From: Candidatus Omnitrophota bacterium
GTDB taxonomy: Bacteria; Omnitrophota; Omnitrophia; Omnitrophales; Aquincolibacteriaceae
Assembly (NCBI GenBank): GCA_016196565.1
Contig: JACPXK010000055.1
Span: 10,406-74,405, forward strand
Direction of reading: 5' to 3'
DNA: 64,000 nt
Each line of letters begins with the position of its first letter. The first letter of the stretch is position 1. The notes beneath the pieces are model-generated. The model saw only the letters and a program-made list of their open reading frames with translations, was not told the DNA's origin and made no database searches. Below are positions 17,132 to 25,715 of the stretch, piece after piece. Both the position numbers and the translations under genes were made by a program.

Positions 17132-18439
17132 TTATTTTAAAATTCCGAGTTTCGTCACCCCATAGAGCACAAAGCCGATCAAAATTAATATTCCCACTGT
17201 CATAAAAGCTTCGGGTTTGACATAAAAAATCAAACTTAAACAGCACACAAGCCCCGCCGCCGGAATTCCAAACGGCACGGAAAACGGCGGCTTTTCTTTA
17301 TCCCGCCATTTGATGAACAGGAGGGAAAGATTCATCAAAGAAAATACGATTAAAAGAATAAGGCTGGTGGACTGAGCCAGCCGTACGATGGTTCCGGATA
17401 GCGCCAAGGGCGTGACGATGACAAGAACGGTTAAAATGGCCCAGTGGGGCGTCCGGTATTTAGGATGGACGCGGCTAAGGTAGGCCGGCATAAGCTTTTC
17501 TTCCGACATGCCATAAAGAATGCGTGAACTCATGATGTAATTGACCAGGGCAGTGTTTGTAACCGCAAATAAAGCGATTAGGGTAAAGAGCATGGGCGGA
17601 AAATTAGGGAACCCTTTTTTCACCACGGCCATCAGCGGGGCCTGAGAAGACGCCAATTCCGAAACCGGAACCGCGGAAACGGCGGCAACGGCCGTCGCAA
17701 TATAAATCACGGCCATAATCACGAGGCTGATGATAATGGCTTGCGGCATTATCTTGGAGGGATTCTTGGTTTCTTCAGCGACGTTCACAATATCTTCAAA
17801 ACCAATGAAAGCATAAAAGGCCAAAATTCCCGCGCTCAAAAGTGTGTCGACCGCCGTCACGCCTGAAGGCGGAGTAATTTCCAAATAATTAACCGTGCCG
17901 AAAAATTTCATGCCGGCCACAATCACGATCAGAATGCCGGTCACTTCAATCGCCGTGCAGAAAATATTGACCAGCGATGATCCCTCAATCCCCCAAACAT
18001 TGATCACGGTCAAGATTCCAAAAAAAATAATAATGATAAGCGGCGCGGGAACATCGGGCAATACGGCCAGAATATAGCCGACAATGGCCCGCGAAACGGT
18101 GGCCATCGACCCTATGCCGGAGACCATCACCAGAAAACCGACAGCGTAAGAAAGGGAAGGTTTTTGAAAAGCGCGAAGCGTAAAAATCGCGGCCCCTGCA
18201 GAACGCGGATAGCGGGAGCCTAATTCCGCATAAGTCAGCCCGGTAAGTGAGGCGACAACAAAGGCAATCACAAAAGAAATCCAGCAGGCGGGCCCCACAA
18301 TTCCGGCGGCTTTTCCCACCAAGGCATAAATTCCCGCGCCGAGAATATCCCCCACGCCATAAATAATGAGGGCAATAGTCCCCAGGGAACGTTTCAGGCC
18401 GCCAGCATCGGCTGAGCGAACCTCATTTCTTTTTTGCAT
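17132..18439 (-). CDS. APC-superfamily amino acid permease
   Basis: A 435-residue transporter with about 12 helices. The first helix carries GVGDILGAGIYALVGKAAG, the substrate-binding glycine motif of APC carriers, and helix 6 has AFYAFIGFEDIVNVAEETKNP, typical of cationic or general amino acid permeases. Substrate not predictable. Its ATG lies 17 bases inside the end of the upstream PEBP-like gene, so the two are coupled. Confidence 0.88.
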   Translation of the reverse strand: MQKRNEVRSADAGGLKRSLGTIALIIYGVGDILGAGIYALVGKAAGIVGPACWISFVIAFVVASLTGLTYAELGSRYPRSAGAAIFTLRAFQKPSLSYAVGFLVMVSGIGSMATVSRAIVGYILAVLPDVPAPLIIIIFFGILTVINVWGIEGSSLVNIFCTAIEVTGILIVIVAGMKFFGTVNYLEITPPSGVTAVDTLLSAGILAFYAFIGFEDIVNVAEETKNPSKIMPQAIIISLVIMAVIYIATAVAAVSAVPVSELASSQAPLMAVVKKGFPNFPPMLFTLIALFAVTNTALVNYIMSSRILYGMSEEKLMPAYLSRVHPKYRTPHWAILTVLVIVTPLALSGTIVRLAQSTSLILLIVFSLMNLSLLFIKWRDKEKPPFSVPFGIPAAGLVCCLSLIFYVKPEAFMTVGILILIGFVLYGVTKLGILK

Positions 18440-18971
18440 ACGTTCCCATCAATTCCCCTTTGGCCAGCACATGTCCTTCCATGGCTTTTTCGACTTCCTC
18501 TTTGGTCATTCTTTCCCGCTCCTGCAGAGGAATATCCAAAGCGTAAAGTTTGAAAAAATAACGATGGCTTCCGCTGGGAGGACAAGGGCCTCGATAGCCG
18601 TACCGGCCAAAACTATTCATGCCGTGCATTTCTCCATTCGCAAGCTGCTTGAGCGCAGGCATTCCCTTCGGCAAAGAGTGAATGGTAGGAGGTAAATTAA
18701 AAATCACCCAATGAACCCAAGTTCCCGCAGGGACATCGGGATCATCCATGATCAGCACCAGGCTTTGACTTTTTTTCGGAATTTCTTTCCATACAAGCGG
18801 CGGCGAAACATCCCTGCCTTCACACGTACATTCTTGCGGAATTTCAGAACCGGATTGAAAAGCGGGGCTGGTTAATTGAATTTGCGCGGGAACTTCGGCC
18901 TCAGCATGAAAAGTCACGCCTGATAAAATTAAAAACACAAAAGCAAAAGGGGCCAGGCTCTTTTTCATCAT
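18423..18971 (-). CDS. Secreted YbhB/YbcL-type PEBP-like protein
   Basis: A 182-residue protein of the bacterial Raf-kinase-inhibitor-like family: signal peptide (about 25 residues, ending AEA), LVLIMDDPDVPAGTWVHWVI and GYRGPCPPSGSHRYFFKLYALD, the two ligand-pocket motifs. Biochemical role in bacteria is unclear. GAGG 6 bases before ATGATG supports the start. The first part of the signal peptide (KKSLAPF) is encoded by a half family A repeat. Confidence 0.9.
   Translation of the reverse strand: MMKKSLAPFAFVFLILSGVTFHAEAEVPAQIQLTSPAFQSGSEIPQECTCEGRDVSPPLVWKEIPKKSQSLVLIMDDPDVPAGTWVHWVIFNLPPTIHSLPKGMPALKQLANGEMHGMNSFGRYGYRGPCPPSGSHRYFFKLYALDIPLQERERMTKEEVEKAMEGHVLAKGELMGTYAKKK
18945..18965. repeat. 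Partial family A repeat in a signal-peptide coding region
   Basis: AAAAGGGGCCAGGCTCTTTTT, one arm plus centre of the family A element, translated on the minus strand as residues 3-9 of the PEBP-like protein. Confidence 0.65.
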
Positions 18972-18978
18972 TTTTTCC

Positions 18979-19197
18979 TCAAAATCGAATCGCCAGCCGG
19001 CGAAAAAGCTCTAACCCCACCGGATAAGCATAAATAATTAGAATCAAACTCACGGGAATCAAAACCACGCGATTGACAAAATTTCGCGTGCGGGCATCTT
19101 TAATCCCTATCGGCAAAAAAGTGCAAAGCCCAAAGCCCCCGAGCGTCACGGCCAGCCAAATCCAAGGGTTAAACCAAATTTCGCTTGATAAAAACAT
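18979..19197 (-). CDS. Small two-span membrane protein
   Basis: 72 residues with two hydrophobic helices separated by a basic loop (KDARTRNFVNR). GAGG about 7 bases before ATG supports the start; that GAGG sits at the edge of the family A repeat at 19208. Stops 7 bases before the PEBP-like gene, so probably one operon. Family not recognised. Confidence 0.55.
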   Translation of the reverse strand: MFLSSEIWFNPWIWLAVTLGGFGLCTFLPIGIKDARTRNFVNRVVLIPVSLILIIYAYPVGLELFRRLAIRF

Positions 19198-19207
19198 AAC
19201 TTACCTC

Positions 19208-19228
19208 AAAAGGGGCCAGGCCCCTTTT
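19208..19228. repeat. Family A palindrome, terminator-like
   Basis: AAAAGGGGCC-A-GGCCCCTTTT, perfect 10-base arms with a one-base centre. It lies 4 bases after the ArsC-like gene, where it can terminate transcription, and its right border (TTTTGAGG on the minus strand) contributes the ribosome site of the next gene. Confidence 0.85.
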
Positions 19229-19232
19229 ATTT

Positions 19233-19583
19233 TTATAAAATTTCTTTTAGCCGTTCGGCCGGTCTTGCCAAAATGGCTTTCGTCCCCTTTTCGACAATGG
19301 GACGCTGGATTAAATCGGGATGTTTTGCCATCAAATCAACGATTTCGTCTTCCGAAAAATCTTTTTCATCCAGCCGGAGCTTTTTATAAATATCTTCTTT
19401 CTTACGCAAAAGCCCATGGGCCTTGATTCCCATTTTTTTAAGAAGTTCTTTCAGTTTTGTTTTGGGGATAGGGTCCAGATAATAATCGACGGCGTTGAAA
19501 TCAACGCCGCTTTCCTTTAACGCGGCGTGAACTTGCCGGCATGTGGTGCATGTGGGTTTTTGATAAACCGTGATTTTTGCCAT
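19233..19583 (-). CDS. ArsC/Spx-family thioredoxin-fold protein
   Basis: A 116-residue protein with a CTTC motif (C12, C15) after a beta-strand (ITVYQKPT), LLRKKEDIYKKL and RPIVEKG with the conserved RP near residue 92. This is the glutaredoxin-like arsenate reductase fold. The CxxC form and lack of arsenic genes nearby mean arsenate reduction is not assured; a general thiol reductase or Spx-like role is possible. Confidence 0.85.
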   Translation of the reverse strand: MAKITVYQKPTCTTCRQVHAALKESGVDFNAVDYYLDPIPKTKLKELLKKMGIKAHGLLRKKEDIYKKLRLDEKDFSEDEIVDLMAKHPDLIQRPIVEKGTKAILARPAERLKEIL

Positions 19584-19599
19584 ATTCTCCCCTTTGATT

Positions 19600-20397
19600 T
19601 TACCGGCTCTGCTGAATCATGCGCACAATTTCGGGCACCATTTTTCGCGGCCCAAAACGCACCAAAAAAGCTCCCAGCCAATTGGTCCATCCTGGGATGA
19701 CCAAGGTCTTTCCTTTCATCAGCCCTTGATACCCTATCCGTGCTACTACGTCGGCCTTCATAAGATTGAGTTTGAAAAGCCAGTTATTCCCCATGACAGC
19801 ATTCTTTTGAAAATCCGTGCTCGTGGCTCCGGGGCAAAGGCAAGTGACGGTCACCCCTGTGTTTTTTAATTCATTGGCGATCGCTTCTGAAAAGGAAAGG
19901 ACATAAGCCTTGGTCGCATAATAAACGGCCATGAGCGGCCCTGGCTGAAAAGCGGAGGTGGAAGCGACATTCAGGATACGGCCTTGTTTTCTTTGCATCA
20001 TCCCGCTAAGAAATAATTGGGTCAAATGAGCGAGGGCCGTCACATTCAAGGCGATCATTTCCTCTTGGCGCTTCCAATCGATTTCCGAAAAAAATCCATA
20101 ATGACCGAAACCGGCATTGTTGATCAGAATATCGATGGGAATGCTTTCGCGCTCTAGTTCCTGAAAAATTTCTTCGGCGGCCTGGGGCTGGGATAAATCT
20201 TTCGTAATGATTTTTATGGAAATTGAAAAAGCCCTTTCCAAATCGCGGGCAATTTGTTCGAGTTTTTCGCGGCTCCGGGCGACAAGTACGAGCGAATAGC
20301 CGTCCTGAGCAAGAAGCTTGGCGAGTTCATAACCGATTCCCCCGGATGCGCCGGTGACAAGGGCGGTTTTCCCCTGCTGAAATTGTGAAGATGACAT
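19600..20397 (-). CDS. Short-chain dehydrogenase/reductase
   Basis: 265-residue Rossmann-fold oxidoreductase: TGASGGIG (residues 15-22), LINNAGFGHYG, catalytic serine in VASTSAF and YYATKAYV (YxxxK). Closest in pattern to DltE/YqjQ-like classical SDRs; substrate unknown. The ATG at 20397 lies 7 bases after TATAAT, with no ribosome site; the earlier ATG at 20406 is part of that box (TATAATG). A few bases separate it from the ArsC-like gene. Confidence 0.87.
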   Translation of the reverse strand: MSSSQFQQGKTALVTGASGGIGYELAKLLAQDGYSLVLVARSREKLEQIARDLERAFSISIKIITKDLSQPQAAEEIFQELERESIPIDILINNAGFGHYGFFSEIDWKRQEEMIALNVTALAHLTQLFLSGMMQRKQGRILNVASTSAFQPGPLMAVYYATKAYVLSFSEAIANELKNTGVTVTCLCPGATSTDFQKNAVMGNNWLFKLNLMKADVVARIGYQGLMKGKTLVIPGWTNWLGAFLVRFGPRKMVPEIVRMIQQSR

Positions 20398-20404
20398 GAG
20401 GCGC

Positions 20405-20410
20405 ATTATA
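20405..20410 (-). promoter_or_regulatory. Predicted -10 box for the SDR gene, leaderless geometry
   Basis: Perfect TATAAT followed by GCGCCTC and the ATG. The expected transcription start coincides with the start codon. The -35 region falls in or next to the family A repeat and is weak. Confidence 0.5.
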
Positions 20411-20429
20411 GCGGATGAAATGCAAAAGC

Positions 20430-20468
20430 AAAAGGGGCCAGGCTCCTTAAGGGGCCTGGCCCCTTTTG
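20430..20468. repeat. Family A palindrome between PAS sensor and SDR
   Basis: AAAAGGGGCCAGGC, short centre, then the complement ending CCTGGCCCCTTTTGG. Arms of about 13 bases. It begins 3 bases after the stop codon of the kinase-less PAS sensor and could be its terminator. Confidence 0.85.
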
Positions 20469-20471
20469 GTT

Positions 20472-22334
20472 TTAAGCGCTGAGGAGGTCTTGCTCCATAC
20501 GCTTGCGTTCGGTAATATCGCGGAAGATAACCTGCACTCTGAAGCTTTCTTTGTCGCGGCGTATCAATTTGGGATTGGCTTCCATAATAAGCTTGATGCT
20601 GTCTTTACGAATCACTTGAATTTCAAAAGGCATTCTCTGCCAGCCTAAAATCGTGAGAGTGAATTCTTGAATGGTCTTTGCCACCGATTCCGGAGCCACC
20701 ACCCCGGTTTTTGCGAAATGCTTACCCTTCAACTCAGCCACCGTATAACCGATCGAGGATTCTGCGGCCGGGTTCATGGACTGAAGATAGCCAAGACGGT
20801 CCAGCGTGATGATGGGGTCAGGCGCTTGCTGCACAAGTTCTGCATAGCAGCGTTCGCTTTCGCGCAAAGCATCCTCGGCTTTTTTGCGCTCTGTCATATC
20901 ACGCGTCACTCCCAAAATTTCTGTGAGGCGGCCCTTTTCCTGGCGCAAAAAAGTAATTTGTACTTCCGCCCAAACCGTTGTTCCTTTTTTAGTGAGATAT
21001 TCCAGTTGAAGTGTCTGGGATTGAAATTTCCCCGTCTTAGACGAATTCTCAGGCGCCATTTCCTTGGAGACAGCATTTAAGACATCTTTCAAAGATCCGG
21101 CCGCCAAAGTTTTTTCCAAAGACAAAGCCTTGGCCTCTTCCACGCTATAACCCGTCAGGCGTTCCACCGAAGGACTCATGTAAGTAAACTTTAAATTCAA
21201 ATCCATGATCCAAATCACATCCGAAACATTTTCCGCCAGCAGCCGGTAATGCCTTTCGCTTTCACGCAGGGCCTGTTCGGCTTTTTTGCGGGACGTAATG
21301 TCTTTGGCAATCGCCACCACCGCGATTCCATGCCCGGCAGCTTCACGAATCACGGAAGTTGAGATTTCCAGAGCCAGCTCCCCTTTCAGAGGATGTTCAT
21401 AAACAATTTCAGAATTTTGCACCGAACCGGTAACAATCAAACGGGCCAATTTATCCTTTTTAAACAAATCAATTCCCGTATTGATGATGGGCCCGCCGAT
21501 CAGTTTGTTTTCACCGTGTTGAAAGAGATCCAAAGCGGCTTGATTGGCAACCCGGACAATCCCTCCGCGGTCAATCACCAAAAGGGCGTCTATCATGGTC
21601 TTGATAATTTGTTCGGCAGCAAAGGAAGGGGTAATGTCCACAAGCCGGTAAACCGCAATTGCCCGGCCGACAATCATCAAAAAAGCAAAAACCGGCAAGT
21701 ACCCGGCAGGATAAACAGGAATGCCGTAAGCGGCAAAATAATCGATGGATCCCAGATATCCCACACAAAAGGCCAGCATGAGTTTTTTCATTCTTTGCTT
21801 TTTAGTGCTGTGAATAAGTCCTTTATATTCATTCCAAAAAAGGCGCAGGCTTTCGGAGAGTATGACGCAGAAAAATATAAGGAAGATCACGCTCAGCCAT
21901 CCGAAGCGGGCGTAATATCCCCAAGGATACTGATAAAGCCCCGTCAAGAACCAATTGGTGGAAATAAGGGCAAAACAAAAAATTCCGGACAATAAAAAAC
22001 TAATCAACGCCGTTAGACGGAATTGCCATAAACGCCCGACGGCCGCAAGAGTGAAAATATAAACGGTGGTGGGAATAAAGATAACGGCAGAGTTGGTCAA
22101 AATGGCCCAGCGGGAAGCTGTTGATTCATTGACCGAACAGTAAATGCCGCAATATCCGAGCAGCCATACGGCAGCATTTGTGGTTAAGATGAAGAAAAGA
22201 AGGCTGAGGACAGAACCTTTTTCGCGAATGTAAACCGCGGCGCCCAAAGAAAAACACATCAGACCCACGATGAACGGAGGGATCGCATAAGGATTCAAAG
22301 CATATTGCACAGGGTTTAACAAATGCTCAAACAT
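20472..22334 (-). CDS. Seven-helix N-terminus plus three PAS domains, sensor without kinase
   Basis: 620 residues: about seven to eight membrane helices in residues 1-235 (histidine-kinase 7TM-type sensor region), then three PAS domains (from about 250, 365 and 490), each followed by the DIT-x-RKKAE / DMTERKKAE / DITERKRMEQ linker. The chain stops at MEQDLLSA, where a histidine-kinase dimerisation helix would normally start; no H-box or ATPase domain follows. The stop is next to a family A palindrome. It lies 92 bases after a response regulator that would be its natural partner. Either a truncated kinase or a sensory subunit. Confidence 0.88.
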   Translation of the reverse strand: MFEHLLNPVQYALNPYAIPPFIVGLMCFSLGAAVYIREKGSVLSLLFFILTTNAAVWLLGYCGIYCSVNESTASRWAILTNSAVIFIPTTVYIFTLAAVGRLWQFRLTALISFLLSGIFCFALISTNWFLTGLYQYPWGYYARFGWLSVIFLIFFCVILSESLRLFWNEYKGLIHSTKKQRMKKLMLAFCVGYLGSIDYFAAYGIPVYPAGYLPVFAFLMIVGRAIAVYRLVDITPSFAAEQIIKTMIDALLVIDRGGIVRVANQAALDLFQHGENKLIGGPIINTGIDLFKKDKLARLIVTGSVQNSEIVYEHPLKGELALEISTSVIREAAGHGIAVVAIAKDITSRKKAEQALRESERHYRLLAENVSDVIWIMDLNLKFTYMSPSVERLTGYSVEEAKALSLEKTLAAGSLKDVLNAVSKEMAPENSSKTGKFQSQTLQLEYLTKKGTTVWAEVQITFLRQEKGRLTEILGVTRDMTERKKAEDALRESERCYAELVQQAPDPIITLDRLGYLQSMNPAAESSIGYTVAELKGKHFAKTGVVAPESVAKTIQEFTLTILGWQRMPFEIQVIRKDSIKLIMEANPKLIRRDKESFRVQVIFRDITERKRMEQDLLSA

Positions 22335-22426
22335 ACGCCTCTTCTTTCATAAAACACACGGGTAACCGTGCAGACAAAATGTCAGAATAGAGTATAGCTG
22401 GTAAACTAGGAAGGTTACAAATGGGC

Positions 22427-22978
22427 CTAAGGAGTAGCGATTTTCAGGCGTTTGATCAGGCGTTCGAGGCATGCTTGGCTAATTCCCAGGGTTAAGGCCG
22501 CTTGGGCAATATTACAGTTTGTCTTATGGAGTACCCGGTTAATCATGGCCCCAAGCACTTGAGTTTTGATTTGCCTGAGATTAAAACCATGCAGGGTAAG
22601 CGTGGTTTTTTCATGATGAGATTCCACCAGATTTTTAATGGCATTGATAAAAACATGGAGGGGCGCCGGTTTGGCAAGAACCTGATCGGCGCCTTTTTGC
22701 ATCAAAAGATAAGGCGGAACACATTCCAAATAAGCCGAATAAATCATGACGGGAATTTTAAATTTCCGTTTGATATGATCGAGAATTTCAACCCCGCTGT
22801 GATCGGGAAGCATCAAATCGAGAATCACAAGATCAAAGGGTTCGGCCTCCAAAAGCTCCAGGGCCCGTTCATAACTTTTCGCCATGGAAACCCGGTAATC
22901 CAGCCCTGTTTCCTGAAGAAGTTCTTTCTCCGTTTCGATCAATTCCGGAATATCATCAACTACCAGAATATGCGCCAT
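22427..22978 (-). CDS. Response regulator with Fis-type helix-turn-helix
   Basis: 183 residues: receiver domain with D8-D9, phospho-acceptor D54 (LVILDLMLPDHSG), MIYSAY and K in VLAKPAP; then a C-terminal helix-turn-helix (NIAQAALTLGISQACLERLIKRLKI) of the Fis/NtrC DNA-binding type without the central AAA domain. A probable transcription factor. GGAGG lies close to the ATG. First gene of an operon with the PAS sensor. Confidence 0.9.
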   Translation of the reverse strand: MAHILVVDDIPELIETEKELLQETGLDYRVSMAKSYERALELLEAEPFDLVILDLMLPDHSGVEILDHIKRKFKIPVMIYSAYLECVPPYLLMQKGADQVLAKPAPLHVFINAIKNLVESHHEKTTLTLHGFNLRQIKTQVLGAMINRVLHKTNCNIAQAALTLGISQACLERLIKRLKIATP

Positions 22979-23005
22979 ATCCCTCCAATGATGTCCTTGC
23001 TAAAA

Positions 23006-23034
23006 AGTGTCGTTGTCTTTGCAGCACTAGTCAA
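23006..23034 (-). promoter_or_regulatory. Weak candidate promoter for the response regulator operon
   Basis: TTGACT at 23034-23029, 17-base spacer, GACACT at 23011-23006. The -35 is good, the -10 poor. Confidence 0.3.
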
Positions 23035-23053
23035 GGCAAGGACTTAGGAGGAA

Positions 23054-23113
23054 ATGTCTTATTTCACCCTCGAAGAAATCTATATCCATAGGCCTGGCCC
23101 TCTGGAGGACTAA
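23054..23113 (+). other. Possible 19-codon leader ORF and alternative hairpins
   Basis: AGGAGGAA precedes an ATG opening a 19-codon frame (MSYFTLEEIYIHRPGPLED). GGAGG inside it is followed by ATGAGG (12 codons), and GAGGG by ATGAAA (7 codons). CACCCTCGAA at 23065-23074 can pair with GAGGGTG at 23117-23123 or with TTCGAGGG at 23137-23144, mutually exclusive stems. No downstream plus-strand gene exists, so relevance is uncertain. Confidence 0.25.
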
Positions 23114-23187
23114 AATGAGGGTGTCAGATATTTTTTTTCGAGGGCTGATATGAAAGATAGCTTTGAGAGGTAAGTAAGCGGGGATTT

Positions 23188-25017
23188 TTACCGGCCGCGG
23201 CGCGAATCGGATTTGCGCTCATTTTCGGTCAGGTAGCGTTTTCGCAGGCGGATGTTTTTTGGAGTAATTTCCACGAGCTCATCATCATCGATAAATTCGA
23301 GGGCAAATTCGAGCGTCATGTCGCGCGGCGGAATAAGTTGAATGGCCTCATCCGTACCCGTAGAACGCATATTGCTAAGCTTTTTCTCTTTGATGGCATT
23401 GACCACAAGATCATGGCCTTTATTGTTTACTCCCACGATCATGCCTTCATACATATCATCGCCGGGATGAATGAAAATTTCGCCGCGTTCTTGAAGCCCC
23501 CATAAGGCATAGGCCACCGCCGTACCCAAATTCTGCGATACCAAAACCCCCTGAATACGGCCGGGCAGCTCTCCTTTGAATTTTTGATATTCGAAAAAAT
23601 TGTGATACATGACCCCGGTCCCGCGCGTCATATTCATAAAAAGACTGCGAAATCCCATTAAAGCACGGGAAGGAATAAGAAACTCTAAACGCGTCGTTCC
23701 AGAGGAAGTGGTTTGCATATTTCTCATATCGGCTTTACGGCCGCCCAACTCTTGAATCACGCCTCCCTGATATTCGGCGTTAACTTCCACGACCAATTCC
23801 TCCACAGGCTCGAGAGTTTCACCTTCAATTTCTTTGAGAATCACTTTGGGCCGGGAAACTTCAATTTCATAACCTTCACGGCGCATGGTTTCGATCAAAA
23901 TAGCCAGATGAAGCTCGCCCCGGCCGGAAACCTTGAAGCGTTCTCCATTTTCAACTTCTTCCACTTTAATTCCCACATTCATCATGGCTTCATGTTCAAG
24001 ACGTTCGCGAATATGCCGCGAGGTAAGAAAACGTCCACCGTCTTTGCCTGCCAGCGGGCTGGAATTGTGAGAAAAATTCATAGAGATGGTAGGTTCGTCA
24101 ATTTTTAAAAGCGGAAGTGCGTGGGGATTTTCAGTATGGGCCAGCGTCTCTCCGACTTTGACATCGTCAATCCCGGTAAGGCAGATAATGTCTCCGGCCT
24201 TCGCATCTTCGGCACTGACTCTTTTCATGCCCACATATTTTAGAATTTTAGTCACCTTGCCGCGCTGAATGCTTCCATCTCGTTTTACGAGGGCAATCGT
24301 TTCACTCACTTTCACATTGCCGTGCAAAATTCTTCCGATGGCAATGCGTCCGACATAAGAATCATAATCAAGCATGGTCACCTGCATTTGAAAAGGCAGA
24401 TCAGGATCCGCTACGGGCGGAAGCACCCGGTGGACAATGGTTTCCATAAGCGGTTTTAAATCGACTCCGGGTTCATCCAAATTAAGTGTGGCTTTGCCTT
24501 CGCGCCCGGAAGCAAAGACAATGGGAAAATCGAGTTGTTCATCCGTAGCATTGAGTTCGCAGAAAAGATCGAAAGTCATATTAACGACTTCATTGGGCCG
24601 GGCATTGGGCCGGTCGATTTTATTGACCACCAGAATAGGCTTTAGATGAAGTTCGAGGGATTTTTTCAAAACGAATTTTGTCTGAGGCATGGGGCCTTCA
24701 AAGGCATCCACCAAAAGGAGAACACCATCCACCATTTTAAGAATGCGCTCGACCTCGCTGCCGAAATCCGCATGGCCGGGAGTGTCCACAATATTGATTT
24801 GAATGTCTTTGTATTTGAGCGAGGCGTTTTTGGAAAAAATCGTGATGCCGCGCTCTTTTTCAAGATCATTGGAATCCATCACCGTTTCTTCCCCCTCTTT
24901 GAAGTCATAAGCATGCGTTTGCTTCAATAGGGCATCCACCATGGTGGTCTTGCCATGATCGACGTGGGCGATAATCGCAACGTTTCGTATGTCGGGACGT
25001 CTTTTCTGCTGAACCAC
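23188..25017 (-). CDS. typA: Translational GTPase TypA/BipA
   Basis: 609-residue ribosome-associated GTPase linked to 50S assembly and stress growth. G-domain motifs: AHVDHGKT (17-24), [19 protein letters not shown], with the EF-G-like domains III and V and the TypA C-terminal sequence ([21 protein letters not shown] region, RSTGTDEA). The start is GTG with AAGGAGGA 3-4 bases upstream. A monocistronic unit with its own promoter. Confidence 0.97.
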   Translation of the reverse strand: MVQQKRRPDIRNVAIIAHVDHGKTTMVDALLKQTHAYDFKEGEETVMDSNDLEKERGITIFSKNASLKYKDIQINIVDTPGHADFGSEVERILKMVDGVLLLVDAFEGPMPQTKFVLKKSLELHLKPILVVNKIDRPNARPNEVVNMTFDLFCELNATDEQLDFPIVFASGREGKATLNLDEPGVDLKPLMETIVHRVLPPVADPDLPFQMQVTMLDYDSYVGRIAIGRILHGNVKVSETIALVKRDGSIQRGKVTKILKYVGMKRVSAEDAKAGDIICLTGIDDVKVGETLAHTENPHALPLLKIDEPTISMNFSHNSSPLAGKDGGRFLTSRHIRERLEHEAMMNVGIKVEEVENGERFKVSGRGELHLAILIETMRREGYEIEVSRPKVILKEIEGETLEPVEELVVEVNAEYQGGVIQELGGRKADMRNMQTTSSGTTRLEFLIPSRALMGFRSLFMNMTRGTGVMYHNFFEYQKFKGELPGRIQGVLVSQNLGTAVAYALWGLQERGEIFIHPGDDMYEGMIVGVNNKGHDLVVNAIKEKKLSNMRSTGTDEAIQLIPPRDMTLEFALEFIDDDELVEITPKNIRLRKRYLTENERKSDSRRGR

Positions 25018-25042
25018 AAATCCTCCTTAAGAAAGAGCGCGC

Positions 25043-25071
25043 ATTATACGGGAGTATGCTCTAACATGCAA
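25043..25071 (-). promoter_or_regulatory. Predicted typA promoter
   Basis: TATAAT at 25048-25043 and TTGCAT at 25071-25066, spacer 17. It shares the TATAATGCG core with the mutS, SDR and clpC upstream regions. Confidence 0.55.
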
Positions 25072-25113
25072 ATTTACTCTTTGGGTCGAAGCTAAAATTT
25101 GATAAACTAAATC

Positions 25114-25182
25114 ATCGTCATCCTGAGCGAAGCGAAGGATCTCACTCATGAGATTCTTCGGCCTCCGGCCTCAGAATGACGA
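25114..25182. repeat. Family B palindromic repeat upstream of sodC
   Basis: TCGTCATCCTGAGCGAAGCG at the left end, then GGATCTC, and TCAGAATGACGA at the right end: imperfect inverted repeat of about 69 bases. It ends some 20 bases before the sodC start and contains an in-frame ATG (25176) that is not the real start. Confidence 0.85.
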
Positions 25183-25205
25183 TTCTCATACGGAGGAGGT
25201 CTTTT

Positions 25206-25715
25206 ATGAAAACTTTTTCTTTTCTTTCTTTAATTGTCCTCACATTTCTTTTCGTTCCACTTGCTCAAGCGGCGGTGGCAACCTCTCACATCCACGGCAC
25301 ATCCGCCACTTCCACCCTGGATGGTGAAGCCACTTTTGAAGATACCGAGGGAGGGTTAAAAATTGCGGTCAATGTTCACGATGCCCCTCCGGGACAACAC
25401 GGCATTCATATTCATGAAAAAGGATCTTGCTATGATAGCGGACAAGATGCCGGCGGTCATTTCAATCCGGACGGCCTGCCTCACGGTAACGCGCTCAAAG
25501 ACGGTGTTTCCAAAACTCATGCCGGCGATTTAGGCAATATTGAAATCGGACCTGACGGCAAAGGGAAATTGGAAGTCACGGTCCCGGGCCTCAAGGTAGC
25601 CGGAGATAAATTCGCCGTAGTGGACAGAGCGATTATTTTGCATGAAAAAGAAGATGACTTCGGGCAGCCCACCGGCAATGCGGGAGGAAGAATAGGCTGC
25701 GGAGTTATTGCTTAA
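25206..25715 (+). CDS. sodC: Periplasmic Cu/Zn superoxide dismutase
   Basis: 169 residues: signal peptide MKTFSFLSLIVLTFLFVPLA (cleavage near AQA), copper ligands H68, H70, H146, bridging H85, zinc ligands H93, H105, D108, and disulfide C75-C165. All metal ligands are present, so it should be active in dismutating superoxide in the periplasm. GGAGGAGGT lies just before the ATG at 25206. Its tail overlaps the convergent HI0933 gene by 11 bases. Confidence 0.95.
   Translation: MKTFSFLSLIVLTFLFVPLAQAAVATSHIHGTSATSTLDGEATFEDTEGGLKIAVNVHDAPPGQHGIHIHEKGSCYDSGQDAGGHFNPDGLPHGNALKDGVSKTHAGDLGNIEIGPDGKGKLEVTVPGLKVAGDKFAVVDRAIILHEKEDDFGQPTGNAGGRIGCGVIA

Noticed and set aside
25176..25205. Upstream start for sodC
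   Set aside because: ATG lies in the family B repeat; the ATG at 25206 has GGAGGAGGT and begins a clean signal peptide.
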